From an uncultured Bacteroides sp. (lineage in GTDB: Bacteria; Bacteroidota; Bacteroidia; Cytophagales; Cyclobacteriaceae): a stretch of DNA of 64,000 nt. Shown one piece after another: positions 53,812 through 61,115 of this stretch. Position 1 is the stretch's first letter, and the number at the start of each line of letters is the position of its first letter. Below the pieces are notes generated by a model. It was not told where the DNA came from. It did not search any database and was given only the letters and a program-made list of their open reading frames with translations. The stretch covers positions 62,001 to 126,000 of the forward strand of contig CABHOV010000040.1 in NCBI GenBank assembly GCA_902168185.1, written 5' to 3'. The position numbers and the translations under genes were made by a program.

Positions 53812-55415
53812 TGCTTATTATGTTCAAGCTTATCAGAAGATCTACTGTTGTTAATTTTCATAAAAGCTGCCTCAGCACAACGCTCACCATCCATGGCAGC
53901 TGAAACAATTCCACCGGCATATCCGGCACCTTCTCCGCAAGGAAAAAGATTTTGTATCTGCGGATGCTCCAGTGTCTCTTTATCACGCGGAATCTTTACA
54001 GGTGAAGACGTACGGCTCTCAACCCCTACAATCTGCGCCTCATTTGTAAGATAACCCTTCATCTTACCTCCAAAGTTCCGAAAACCTTGCTGCAACGCGT
54101 GGGCTATCCGTTTGGGAAGTACTTCCCGCATCTCAACAGAAGCCAAACCTGGTTGATAAGACGTCTCCGGCAATGATGATGAAATCTTTTTCTCAACAAA
54201 ATCTACAAGCCGCTGTGCGGGAGCCAGTTGTGTGCCGCCTGCCACAGCGCATGCCTTTTGCTCTATAGACGATTGAAAAATCATGCCTGCAAGTGCACCG
54301 TGCTGAGCATATTCTTTGAAATCATTTTCATCTATAGCGACTACAATGCCGGAATTTGCAAACCTGGAATCTCTTCGTGATGGGCTCATGCCGTTAACAA
54401 CAACTTCTCCGGGGGCGGTGGCTGCCGGTACAATAAAACCTCCGGGACACATGCAGAACGAAAATACACCCCGATCTTTTCCATCTATATTTGCCTGGTG
54501 CACTAACGCATAGGATGATGCTGGTAAATATGGACCGCGATCCCCTTCGCAGTGATATTGGATCTGATCGATCAAAATCTGCGGATGCTCTACGCGAACA
54601 CCCAATGCAAATGGCTTCGCTTCTATTTGTATTTTTTTATCATGAAGCAAATGAAATATATCGCGTGCCGAATGCCCGGTGGCAAGAATGACTGCTTCGC
54701 TTTCAATCTTATCGCCATTCTGAAGGACAACGCCCTTTATAGTTTCCTCTTTTAGTATGAAGTCTATAACTTTTGTATTAAAGTGGACTTCTCCTCCGGC
54801 CTGTATTATACTTTGTCTGAGTTCAGCTACAAGCTTGGGAAGTTTGTTGGTCCCTATATGTGGATGCGCATCGAACAAGATCTCTTCTTTAGCACCGTGT
54901 GCTACCATAATCTCCAACACTCTTCGGATGTCGCCACGTTTTTTAGAACGGGTATATAATTTACCGTCGGAGTATGTGCCTGCACCACCTTCACCAAAAC
55001 AATAATTCGATTCCGGATTAACAACATGTTCTTTGTTGATAGACGCAAGGTCTCTCCGTCTTGCCTGCACGTCATTACCGCGTTCCAGTACAATGGGCTT
55101 TATACCGAGCTCGATCAAACGGAGAGCTGCAAATAATCCTGCGGGACCGCTACCCACCACAATGACTTGTCGCTTGTTGCTTACATCATCGTAGTTTTTG
55201 GTATAGCTTGTAGATGATCTTTTTTCTGAAGGAGAAAGCAATTCACACTGCACGCGAATCACAACCTGGCGCGAACGCGCATCGATGGAACGTTTAACCG
55301 GCTGGATGTATACATCTCCGTCTTTTTTCAAACCAAGCTTCTGGTATAGCAAGGCTTCGAATTGATCTTCATCAAACGCCTCTTCGGGCGATAATACTAA
55401 TTCTACTGTTTTCAT
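53808..55415 (-). CDS. FAD-dependent dehydrogenase (COG2509-like)
   Basis: A 535-residue flavoprotein. An N-terminal domain of about 80 residues (ELVLSPEEAFDEDQFEALLYQKL) precedes the FAD Rossmann motif VIVVGSGPAGLFAALRLIELG, then YCFGEGGAGTYSDGKL, ATGHSARDIFHLL, CMCPGGFIVPAATAPGEVVVNGMS and the C-terminal FAD site LFPCGEGAGYAGGIVSAAMDG. It is cytoplasmic. The family is widespread in Bacteroidota and Firmicutes but its substrate is not established. It is coupled to the CoA-binding protein downstream by a 4-nt overlap, so a CoA-linked or redox role for the pair is possible but inferred. Confidence 0.9.
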   Translation of the reverse strand: MKTVELVLSPEEAFDEDQFEALLYQKLGLKKDGDVYIQPVKRSIDARSRQVVIRVQCELLSPSEKRSSTSYTKNYDDVSNKRQVIVVGSGPAGLFAALRLIELGIKPIVLERGNDVQARRRDLASINKEHVVNPESNYCFGEGGAGTYSDGKLYTRSKKRGDIRRVLEIMVAHGAKEEILFDAHPHIGTNKLPKLVAELRQSIIQAGGEVHFNTKVIDFILKEETIKGVVLQNGDKIESEAVILATGHSARDIFHLLHDKKIQIEAKPFALGVRVEHPQILIDQIQYHCEGDRGPYLPASSYALVHQANIDGKDRGVFSFCMCPGGFIVPAATAPGEVVVNGMSPSRRDSRFANSGIVVAIDENDFKEYAQHGALAGMIFQSSIEQKACAVAGGTQLAPAQRLVDFVEKKISSSLPETSYQPGLASVEMREVLPKRIAHALQQGFRNFGGKMKGYLTNEAQIVGVESRTSSPVKIPRDKETLEHPQIQNLFPCGEGAGYAGGIVSAAMDGERCAEAAFMKINNSRSSDKLEHNKQ

Positions 55416-55464
55416 ATCGGAAGGTTTTTATCCTTCAAAAATTTTAGCAAAGATAAAGGAGCTT

Positions 55465-55490
55465 AAAGTAAAAAGCTAAAAGCTTTTAGC
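55465..55490 (-). terminator. Hairpin terminator after the MORN gene
   Basis: GCTAAAAGCTTTTAGC (55475-55490) is a perfect 16-nt palindrome two bases after the MORN stop; on the minus strand TTTTTACTTT follows. A short stem, so moderate confidence; a palindromic operator for the FAD gene is the alternative. Confidence 0.45.
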
Positions 55491-55492
55491 CC

Positions 55493-57280
55493 TTAACGGA
55501 ATGAGAATACATTTCCAAAGTTGAGCCCGAAATGAAAACTGGTTGATAACTTGGATTGATTGAGGTCGGCAAAGTAACTCGCAAAGGTGGGATCTACATC
55601 GAAGCTCCTATAGCCGAAATCATACGAGGCAAACGTGTCAATTGTGAAGCCGCGACTATTGTTTTTGCGCATGATGCGATAGCCGAGTAACGGGCCCCAT
55701 TCAATACGTTGTTCTACGGAGTTAAATGTAAATATTTGACTAGGATTCTGGTCTGTTGGTTTATTGACAAAATGACCAAGGTTTGTAAACCTTATTTCAT
55801 GACCGAAATACCACATGCCTGCCTTCAGTCCGTTGTAAAATTTCTGTTTGATGCTGATGCTATATCCGCGTTCGAATTGTTTGCCTTGTGCAATGTTCAG
55901 GTCTTTAGTAAAAAAGGGATCACGTATACCCACAAATTCGAATTCATGCCCAAGTCTTTCCTGCAAGTAGAATTCTACTCCGAAGGGAATTCTACCAACC
56001 GCGAGCCATATCGGATTCGTACTCATGATCACGCCTTGAAACTCGTTTCCTTTCTCCCTGAAATACCTAAAACCTTTTGTTTGTTGCTTGGCCCGATGTG
56101 TACTCTTGGTTGCAAGCTGCGTGATTTCCTTGCCAAGTTTACGGTCATTATAATACGGCCTATAGTAGCCAGAGAGTCGCCCATCCGTTTCGTATATTTC
56201 CCACGTGCCGGTTTTCAATTCACCTTCATACGCTCCCTTGGTTTGCAGGCTTCCATTGGGATAGTAGCCGCGATATATACCTTTATCATCTATATAGTCG
56301 CACTCACCTTCGCGTTTACCATCTTCATAATAAAACATCCACTTCCCTTGACGTTTTCCTTCTTTGACAAGTCCCTTTATTTTTAATTTTCCACTGGTAT
56401 AGTATTCGCGATACTCTCCCGATCCCTGGTCAAATGTAGCTTCACTCTTTACAGAGCCATCGGTATTAAGCGTTTTCCAATATCCGTTCTTTTTACCTTC
56501 TGTAAATTCTCCCGAAGACCGTACAGTGCCATCTTCAAAATAATATTCCCATTTACCGGAAGGCTGATCTTGTATATACTTACCCTTCGATGAAACTTTA
56601 CCGGAAGGATAATAGGTGACCCATTCGCCATTCTTCTTTCCGTTCTCATAATCCCCTTCACTTTCCAGCGATCCGTCTTCTGCCAGGTATCGCCAGTGTC
56701 CTGTGTTCTTGATTCCTGTCTTAGCACCTTCGCTTAATACTTTTCCCGAATGATAATACTCCGTATATCTTCCAAAATCATCGGTATAGTCTATCTCCCC
56801 TTTTAATGTGCCATCTTCAAAATAATTCTTCCAAATGCCAACGTGCTTCTTGTCTTTATAGGCCCCCGTTTCTTTTACTTGCCCATTTTCATAGTATGAT
56901 TTCCATTCCCCCTGGCGGTCTTTGCCATTCACGATTCCTTCCATACTTTTCTGACCACTCTCATAAAAGTATTCCCACAAACCATAGTTTGTACTTTTAA
57001 AAAGAATACCGCGCATCTTAAGCTTACCAGTTTCATAGTAAAACTCCCAGACACCGGCTGTCTCATTATTCTCAAATTGTCCTTTTGATTCTATGTTGCC
57101 GTTCAGATAATACGACAAGTATTTACCATGCGCGATGTTGCGAATGGTGTCTTTGACCTGGTATATTTCCTTGATGTGTTTCTTCTCGGGATCGTGGTAG
57201 GTTTGCCGTGTAAATCCCTGACCGACAACAAGCGTTTTACTTGCCAGAAGAAGCAGAAGAAAGAGAAAGAGTTTTTTCAC
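55493..57280 (-). CDS. MORN-repeat protein with C-terminal barrel-like domain
   Basis: A 595-residue exported protein starting GTG at 57280 with a strong signal peptide (MKKLFLFLLLLLASKTLVVG, then Q). About 14 MORN-variant units of about 22 residues (about 45-375) follow, each like GxWxxYYExGxxKxxGxYxxGK; database entries often call such proteins 'YwqK family antitoxin', a label with no functional weight here. Residues about 405-595 are different: alternating strands (WLAVGRIPFGVEFYLQ, YSISIKQKFYNGLKAGMWYFG, IEWGPLLGYRIM, LSTSFHFGLNFGNVFSF) like an 8-stranded outer-membrane barrel of the DUF3575 kind. A MORN-barrel fusion would hold the repeats at the outer membrane. A -7 box (57303-57310) and a terminator frame the gene. 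Confidence 0.85.
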   Translation of the reverse strand: MKKLFLFLLLLLASKTLVVGQGFTRQTYHDPEKKHIKEIYQVKDTIRNIAHGKYLSYYLNGNIESKGQFENNETAGVWEFYYETGKLKMRGILFKSTNYGLWEYFYESGQKSMEGIVNGKDRQGEWKSYYENGQVKETGAYKDKKHVGIWKNYFEDGTLKGEIDYTDDFGRYTEYYHSGKVLSEGAKTGIKNTGHWRYLAEDGSLESEGDYENGKKNGEWVTYYPSGKVSSKGKYIQDQPSGKWEYYFEDGTVRSSGEFTEGKKNGYWKTLNTDGSVKSEATFDQGSGEYREYYTSGKLKIKGLVKEGKRQGKWMFYYEDGKREGECDYIDDKGIYRGYYPNGSLQTKGAYEGELKTGTWEIYETDGRLSGYYRPYYNDRKLGKEITQLATKSTHRAKQQTKGFRYFREKGNEFQGVIMSTNPIWLAVGRIPFGVEFYLQERLGHEFEFVGIRDPFFTKDLNIAQGKQFERGYSISIKQKFYNGLKAGMWYFGHEIRFTNLGHFVNKPTDQNPSQIFTFNSVEQRIEWGPLLGYRIMRKNNSRGFTIDTFASYDFGYRSFDVDPTFASYFADLNQSKLSTSFHFGLNFGNVFSFR

Positions 57281-57302
57281 AAGCAGGCATTCAAACCTCG
57301 AC

Positions 57303-57310
57303 CAAAGATA
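57303..57310 (-). promoter_or_regulatory. -7 promoter box for the MORN gene
   Basis: TATCTTTG on the minus strand, exact TAnnTTTG, 22 nt before the GTG start. No clear -33 element. Confidence 0.45.
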
Positions 57311-57363
57311 CTAATTAGAAGTGAGATGATTGTATCTGCTTTTTCCTCAGAATATTAATAACA

Positions 57364-58200
57364 CTATTCATGCGATCGAAAGACTACCAGGTCGGTTTCG
57401 TTGGTATCACCATTAAACATTTTAGCCTGATAATAGATTTTTGATAACGGGGGAACGCTTCGTGTAAGCCACACATTTCCGCCAATAACGCTGTTGTGAC
57501 CGATAACCGTTTCGCCACCGAGAATGGTAGCACCGGCATATACTACAACGTGATCTTCCAAAGTCGGATGCCGCTTGCGCGAAGCATCTTCCTTGTTAAC
57601 ACTCAATGCCCCAAGAGTAACGCCCTGGTATATCTTGACATGCTCACCAATAACCGAAGTTTCACCAATTACCACACCGGTGCCGTGATCGATGCAAAAA
57701 TGTCTTCCTATCGTTGCTCCGGGATGTATATCAATGCCCGTCTTGCTATGCGCGTGTTCTGTAATGATGCGTGGTATTTCCTTTACGCCTTGCTTTAACA
57801 ACTGATGGGCCATACGGTATGCCGCTATAGCATAAAACCCAGGATAAGTACGCACTACTTCACTCCTGCTTTTGGCAGCCGGATCACCTTCATACATCGC
57901 GGTAACATCTTCTTCAATGCGTGTATGAATATTGGGCAACGCCTGAAAGAAATCATCCGCGAGTTTTGTTGAACCACCTGCATCGGAAGCCAGATTGTTT
58001 CGCAGCAATTTCTCAAGGTCATCCTGCTGTTTGTTCATCAGCCGCGCAAAATCATCCTCGGATAAATGTGATAGTTGTGTGAAGTCGGCAAACAATGCTC
58101 CTAGTAATTCAACAAAGAAATAGGACACCTCTGCAGGTGTCGGGCACGTTGGGCACGCCTGGTGCGATTGATATAGTTTCTGAAGAAACGACTTATCCAT
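57364..58200 (-). CDS. cysE: Serine O-acetyltransferase
   Basis: A 278-residue serine acetyltransferase (O-acetylserine for cysteine synthesis). It has an N-terminal helical domain with two close cysteines (CPTCP, about residues 12-15) and a left-handed beta-helix of hexapeptide repeats (about 160-255): TGIDIHPGATIGRHFCIDHGTG with catalytic His, VVIGETSVIGEHVKIYQGVTLGA, RHPTLEDHVVVYAGATILGG and VIGHNSVIGGNVWLTRSV. ATG at 58200 is chosen over the start 14 codons upstream; a near-consensus -7 box (CAGATTTG on the minus strand, 8 nt before the ATG) lies inside the longer reading. No cysteine synthase gene is adjacent. Confidence 0.93.
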   Translation of the reverse strand: MDKSFLQKLYQSHQACPTCPTPAEVSYFFVELLGALFADFTQLSHLSEDDFARLMNKQQDDLEKLLRNNLASDAGGSTKLADDFFQALPNIHTRIEEDVTAMYEGDPAAKSRSEVVRTYPGFYAIAAYRMAHQLLKQGVKEIPRIITEHAHSKTGIDIHPGATIGRHFCIDHGTGVVIGETSVIGEHVKIYQGVTLGALSVNKEDASRKRHPTLEDHVVVYAGATILGGETVIGHNSVIGGNVWLTRSVPPLSKIYYQAKMFNGDTNETDLVVFRSHE

Positions 58201-58304
58201 GTGTACAAATCTGGTGGTAATTGTACCGCATAAAAACGGCATTCTGGGTAATAACGTGTTTTCTAATCTTTTGATTGAGGGATTGAAGAATTAATCTTCA
58301 TCCC

Positions 58305-58865
58305 TTATGATTCCATTCGCTTGCGGGCTTCGATACACCACAACAATTCGCTTACAAATCCTTTCGCACGTTTATCGAGTACGGCTTTATCTTTTGCATT
58401 GCCGTGTTCATCCAGCAACTCCTGCGCTTTCGGAACAGGGAACATTGCAGGCACTACCCAGGCCCGAATTTTCCACAGCGAAAATTGCAATGAAGTAATC
58501 ACTTGCGTTCCTCCAAACGAGCCATCGGATACAGTAGATATAGCGATCGGTTTACGATGCCAGTCTTTGTATAGAAGGTCCGTTACGTTTTTTATACTGG
58601 CCGGATAGCCACCGTTGTATTCTGGTGTAACAATGATAACTCCATCAGACTTCCTGATCTTTTCGGCAAACTCCAATGTCTGCGGAAGCGGATTCTCCTG
58701 GTGATCCAGTCGTTCGTGAAATACAGGGAACTGGTATTCATTCAAGTCAAGGATCTCCACCGTTCCGAGTCCGTTTTCAACTATATAGTTTCGGAAATAT
58801 AGGGCTACACGATGGCTGATGCGACCGGTACGAACACTGGCAGAAATTATGGAGATGTGCGGCAT
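58305..58865 (-). CDS. NADPH-dependent FMN reductase family protein
   Basis: A 186-residue flavodoxin-fold oxidoreductase. Seen: the FMN phosphate loop near the N-terminus (ISASVRTGRISHRVA), the PEYNGGYPASIKNVTDL motif that binds the flavin ring, and STVSDGSFGGTQV. Members reduce FMN, quinones, azo dyes or chromate using NAD(P)H; the physiological substrate cannot be inferred. It is cytoplasmic, on the same strand as the genes on each side but separated by gaps of 57 and 104 nt, so probably monocistronic. Confidence 0.92.
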   Translation of the reverse strand: MPHISIISASVRTGRISHRVALYFRNYIVENGLGTVEILDLNEYQFPVFHERLDHQENPLPQTLEFAEKIRKSDGVIIVTPEYNGGYPASIKNVTDLLYKDWHRKPIAISTVSDGSFGGTQVITSLQFSLWKIRAWVVPAMFPVPKAQELLDEHGNAKDKAVLDKRAKGFVSELLWCIEARKRMES

Positions 58866-58922
58866 ACAATATATACTTAAATAGGGATGATGAAATGGAT
58901 TCTGAAAAAATGGATTAACCGC

Positions 58923-59375
58923 CTACTCAATACGTTGTATTTCGTATACTTTGTTGTTAAAGTTAAATGTGTCTTTCACCTTCAACCCCAACAGCTTTGT
59001 ACCAATGGGCGATGCCGTTGATATAGCAAAAAAAGATTCATCATTTACCTTCAGCGGTCCTGCACTGATGGATATATAGAAGTTTCCCTGATTGGTTCTT
59101 ACCAGGCAGCCTGGCTGCACCACATCAGTTTGTACCACGGTTTCCATTTGGCTGATGGTCTGCTTTAGTTTTACAGCTTCATTCAGCTGCACGCTATACT
59201 TCTCCATTTCCAGCTGCATCATAGCACGGCCGGTTTCATATTTATCGCCTACGCTACTCTTTGTCTCTTCATCGGCAGATATCTGCAAGGCTTCCATTGC
59301 TTTTTGTGTTGTTTCTATCCGTTGATCAACATAGGCGTGGCAAAGCTTATATAGCTTTGATTTGAGTTCACTCAT
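58923..59375 (-). CDS. GreA/GreB-like protein
   Basis: A 150-residue protein with an N-terminal coiled coil (about 1-80: LKSKLYKLCHAYVDQRIETTQKAMEAL.. and GRAMMQLEMEKYSVQLNEAVKLKQTI) and a C-terminal GreA/GreB-type FKBP-like domain (about 85-150: VQPGCLVRTNQGNFYISISAG, ISTASPIGTKLLGLKVKDTFNFN). The SPIG-x-LLG motif is the GreA hallmark. Bacteroidota databases often mislabel this family as '3-oxoacyl-ACP synthase'; nothing here supports that. The acidic tip needed for transcript cleavage in true Gre factors is not obvious, so it may be a regulator rather than a cleavage factor. Confidence 0.85.
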   Translation of the reverse strand: MSELKSKLYKLCHAYVDQRIETTQKAMEALQISADEETKSSVGDKYETGRAMMQLEMEKYSVQLNEAVKLKQTISQMETVVQTDVVQPGCLVRTNQGNFYISISAGPLKVNDESFFAISTASPIGTKLLGLKVKDTFNFNNKVYEIQRIE

Positions 59376-59403
59376 GCGTTTAAAAAATATAGTCTGTTTA
59401 AAA

Positions 59404-59787
59404 TTAACTTTTGATGGCAGTCACTTCTATCTCCACAAGGTAATCCGGATCGATCAATGAACTGATCTCGATCATCGAGGTAGCAGGTTTGATCTGCTGA
59501 AAGAACTCGCCGTGTGCTTTTCCGATAGCCTCCCATTGTGATATATCTGTTACAAACATACGGGTGCGCACAACATCCTGTAACGTAAACCCTGCTTGTT
59601 GTAAAACTCTTTCAATCTTCTCCAGAATAAATCTCGTTTGCTGGTAAAAATTTCCTTTACCAACCACACCATTCTCATCGGTGGCTACCGTTCCTGAAAT
59701 TTCAAGATGATTACCAACCAACACAGCCCGGGAATACCCGACAATATCTTCCCATTTGGCACCAGAAGAGAAATTTTTTCGTTGCAT
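59404..59787 (-). CDS. RidA family protein
   Basis: A 127-residue RidA/YjgF-type trimeric protein. Members deaminate reactive 2-aminoacrylate and related enamines, protecting PLP enzymes. Seen: the N-terminal FSSGAKWEDIVGYSRAV, GNHLEISGTVA, FYQQTRFILEKIERVLQQAGFTLQDVVRTRMFVTDI and the active-site-containing C-terminus IKPATSMIEISSLIDPDYLVEIEVTA. This looks like the longer-spaced subgroup common in Bacteroidota rather than the archetypal RidA, so a strict enamine deaminase role is not certain. ATG at 59787; the frame stays open far upstream, but that part is antisense to the MoeB gene. It diverges from that gene with 26 nt between the starts. Confidence 0.92.
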   Translation of the reverse strand: MQRKNFSSGAKWEDIVGYSRAVLVGNHLEISGTVATDENGVVGKGNFYQQTRFILEKIERVLQQAGFTLQDVVRTRMFVTDISQWEAIGKAHGEFFQQIKPATSMIEISSLIDPDYLVEIEVTAIKS

Positions 59788-59799
59788 TTGTGTGTATCG

Positions 59800-59807
59800 T
59801 ATTTTTG
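59800..59807 (+). promoter_or_regulatory. -7 promoter box for the MoeB-rhodanese gene
   Basis: TATTTTTG, an exact TAnnTTTG, ends only 6 nt before the ATG, so the transcript would be leaderless or nearly so. The -33 region would lie inside the ridA coding sequence. Confidence 0.4.
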
Positions 59808-59813
59808 AATTGA

Positions 59814-60971
59814 ATGAGCAAGTTAACGAACGAAGATCATAAACGGTATAGCCGCCACCTTGTGTTACAAGAATTTGGCGTGAATGGCCAGATAAAATTA
59901 AAAGATGCAAAAGTATTGGTGGTCGGTGCCGGAGGACTTGGCTCTCCTGCCCTGCTCTATCTTGCGGCCGCTGGCATTGGTACGCTGGGGATTGTAGATG
60001 CCGATACGCTTGATCTTTCCAATCTGCAGCGCCAGGTATTATATACCGAAGGTGATGTCGGAAAAAAGAAAGCGCTGGCAGCAGTAACGCGATTGAAGAC
60101 ACTGAATTCTGCCATTCAACTCCAGGGCTATGCTTTTTCGTTGCAGGCTTCCAATGCGCTGGATATAATCCGTGAGTATGATGTTGTGCTGGATGGTACG
60201 GATAATTTTCCGACACGCTACCTGATCAACGATGCCTGCGTATTACTCAACAAACCTTTTGTGTATGGATCGATCCTGAAGTTTGAAGGTCAGGTCGCAG
60301 TCTTTAATTATTTGAAAAATGATGGAAGCTTCAGCGCGAACTACCGCGATCTTTTTCCGGTGCCACCGGATCCTGCGAGCACACCTAATTGTGAACAAGC
60401 AGGTGTTCTGGGCGTGTTGCCTGGCATGATCGGTTGCATGCAAGCCAATGAAGTCATCAAGATCGTTACCGGCATTGGCGAACCACTCGCAGATCGGCTG
60501 TTATTGTTCGACAGCACTACGATGCAGCAGAACATCATCACCATTCCAAACCGGCAGGCACGGGCTGCTATAAAACATTTAGTGGATTATGATGAATTTT
60601 GTGGTATAAATGGCTGGAAAAATAAATCTTTGAACCTTAATCAAGAGAACACAATGAAAGAAGTAACGGTACAAGAGTTAAAAGAACTCATCGACTCCAA
60701 AGCAGATTTTCAATTAATCGATGTACGCGAGCCACATGAATTCGATATCTGCAATATTGATGGTGAGTTGATCCCACAAGCAGACGTTCCGCACAGCATC
60801 GATAGAATCTCAAAAGATAAACAAGTGATCGTCCATTGCCGCAGTGGTGCACGCAGCGGTAACATGGTGCAGTGGCTTGAAAAAAATCATGGGTTCACCA
60901 ATCTATATAATCTCAAAGGTGGTATCCTCGCGTGGGCAAAGGAGATCGATCCTTCCATGCCAACATACTAG
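59814..60971 (+). CDS. MoeB/ThiF-type adenylyltransferase fused to rhodanese
   Basis: A 385-residue E1-like enzyme: adenylation domain (about 1-250) with ATP-binding VLVVGAGGLGSPALLYLAAAG, DADTLDLSNLQRQVLY and VLDGTDNFPTRYLIND, followed by a rhodanese domain (about 285-380) with its active-site cysteine in VIVHCRSGARSGN. Such fusions (MoeZ/MOCS3-like) activate the C-terminal glycine of a small sulfur carrier (MoaD, ThiS) and thiolate it. Both zinc-ligand CxxC pairs of classical MoeB are missing: the first site reads NYRDLFP rather than CYRCLFP, and the second keeps one cysteine (EFCG). The conserved cysteine in STPNCEQAG is present. The carrier partner is not in the window. A strong terminator follows. 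Confidence 0.92.
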   Translation: MSKLTNEDHKRYSRHLVLQEFGVNGQIKLKDAKVLVVGAGGLGSPALLYLAAAGIGTLGIVDADTLDLSNLQRQVLYTEGDVGKKKALAAVTRLKTLNSAIQLQGYAFSLQASNALDIIREYDVVLDGTDNFPTRYLINDACVLLNKPFVYGSILKFEGQVAVFNYLKNDGSFSANYRDLFPVPPDPASTPNCEQAGVLGVLPGMIGCMQANEVIKIVTGIGEPLADRLLLFDSTTMQQNIITIPNRQARAAIKHLVDYDEFCGINGWKNKSLNLNQENTMKEVTVQELKELIDSKADFQLIDVREPHEFDICNIDGELIPQADVPHSIDRISKDKQVIVHCRSGARSGNMVQWLEKNHGFTNLYNLKGGILAWAKEIDPSMPTY

Positions 60972-61061
60972 GTTAACATAGCTTTTTTAAAATCAGCTTC
61001 AAGCAAAGAGACGATTCACAAACCAGACGACAGCTTGAGTATCTGGTTATAAAGACCAGTA

Positions 61062-61103
61062 AAAAAAGAAGGACGATTATAGATATAGTCGTCCTTCTTT
61101 TTT
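61062..61103. terminator. Bidirectional terminator
   Basis: Arms 61062-61080 and 61085-61103 pair at 18 of 19 positions plus one G-T wobble, around AGAT; core GAAGGACGA/TCGTCCTTC flanked by A- and T-tracts. It serves both the MoeB-like gene and the convergent kinase gene. Confidence 0.93.
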
Positions 61104-61115
61104 AGTGATCTAAAT

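Noticed and set aside
55493-57280. Toxin-antitoxin system suggested by the YwqK label for MORN proteins
   Set aside because: No toxin-like partner is adjacent, and the protein is exported and much larger than YwqK.
59788-60216. N-terminal extension of the RidA gene to 60216
   Set aside because: The extra 143 residues are the antisense of the MoeB-like gene and unlike any RidA sequence; the family start is at 59787.
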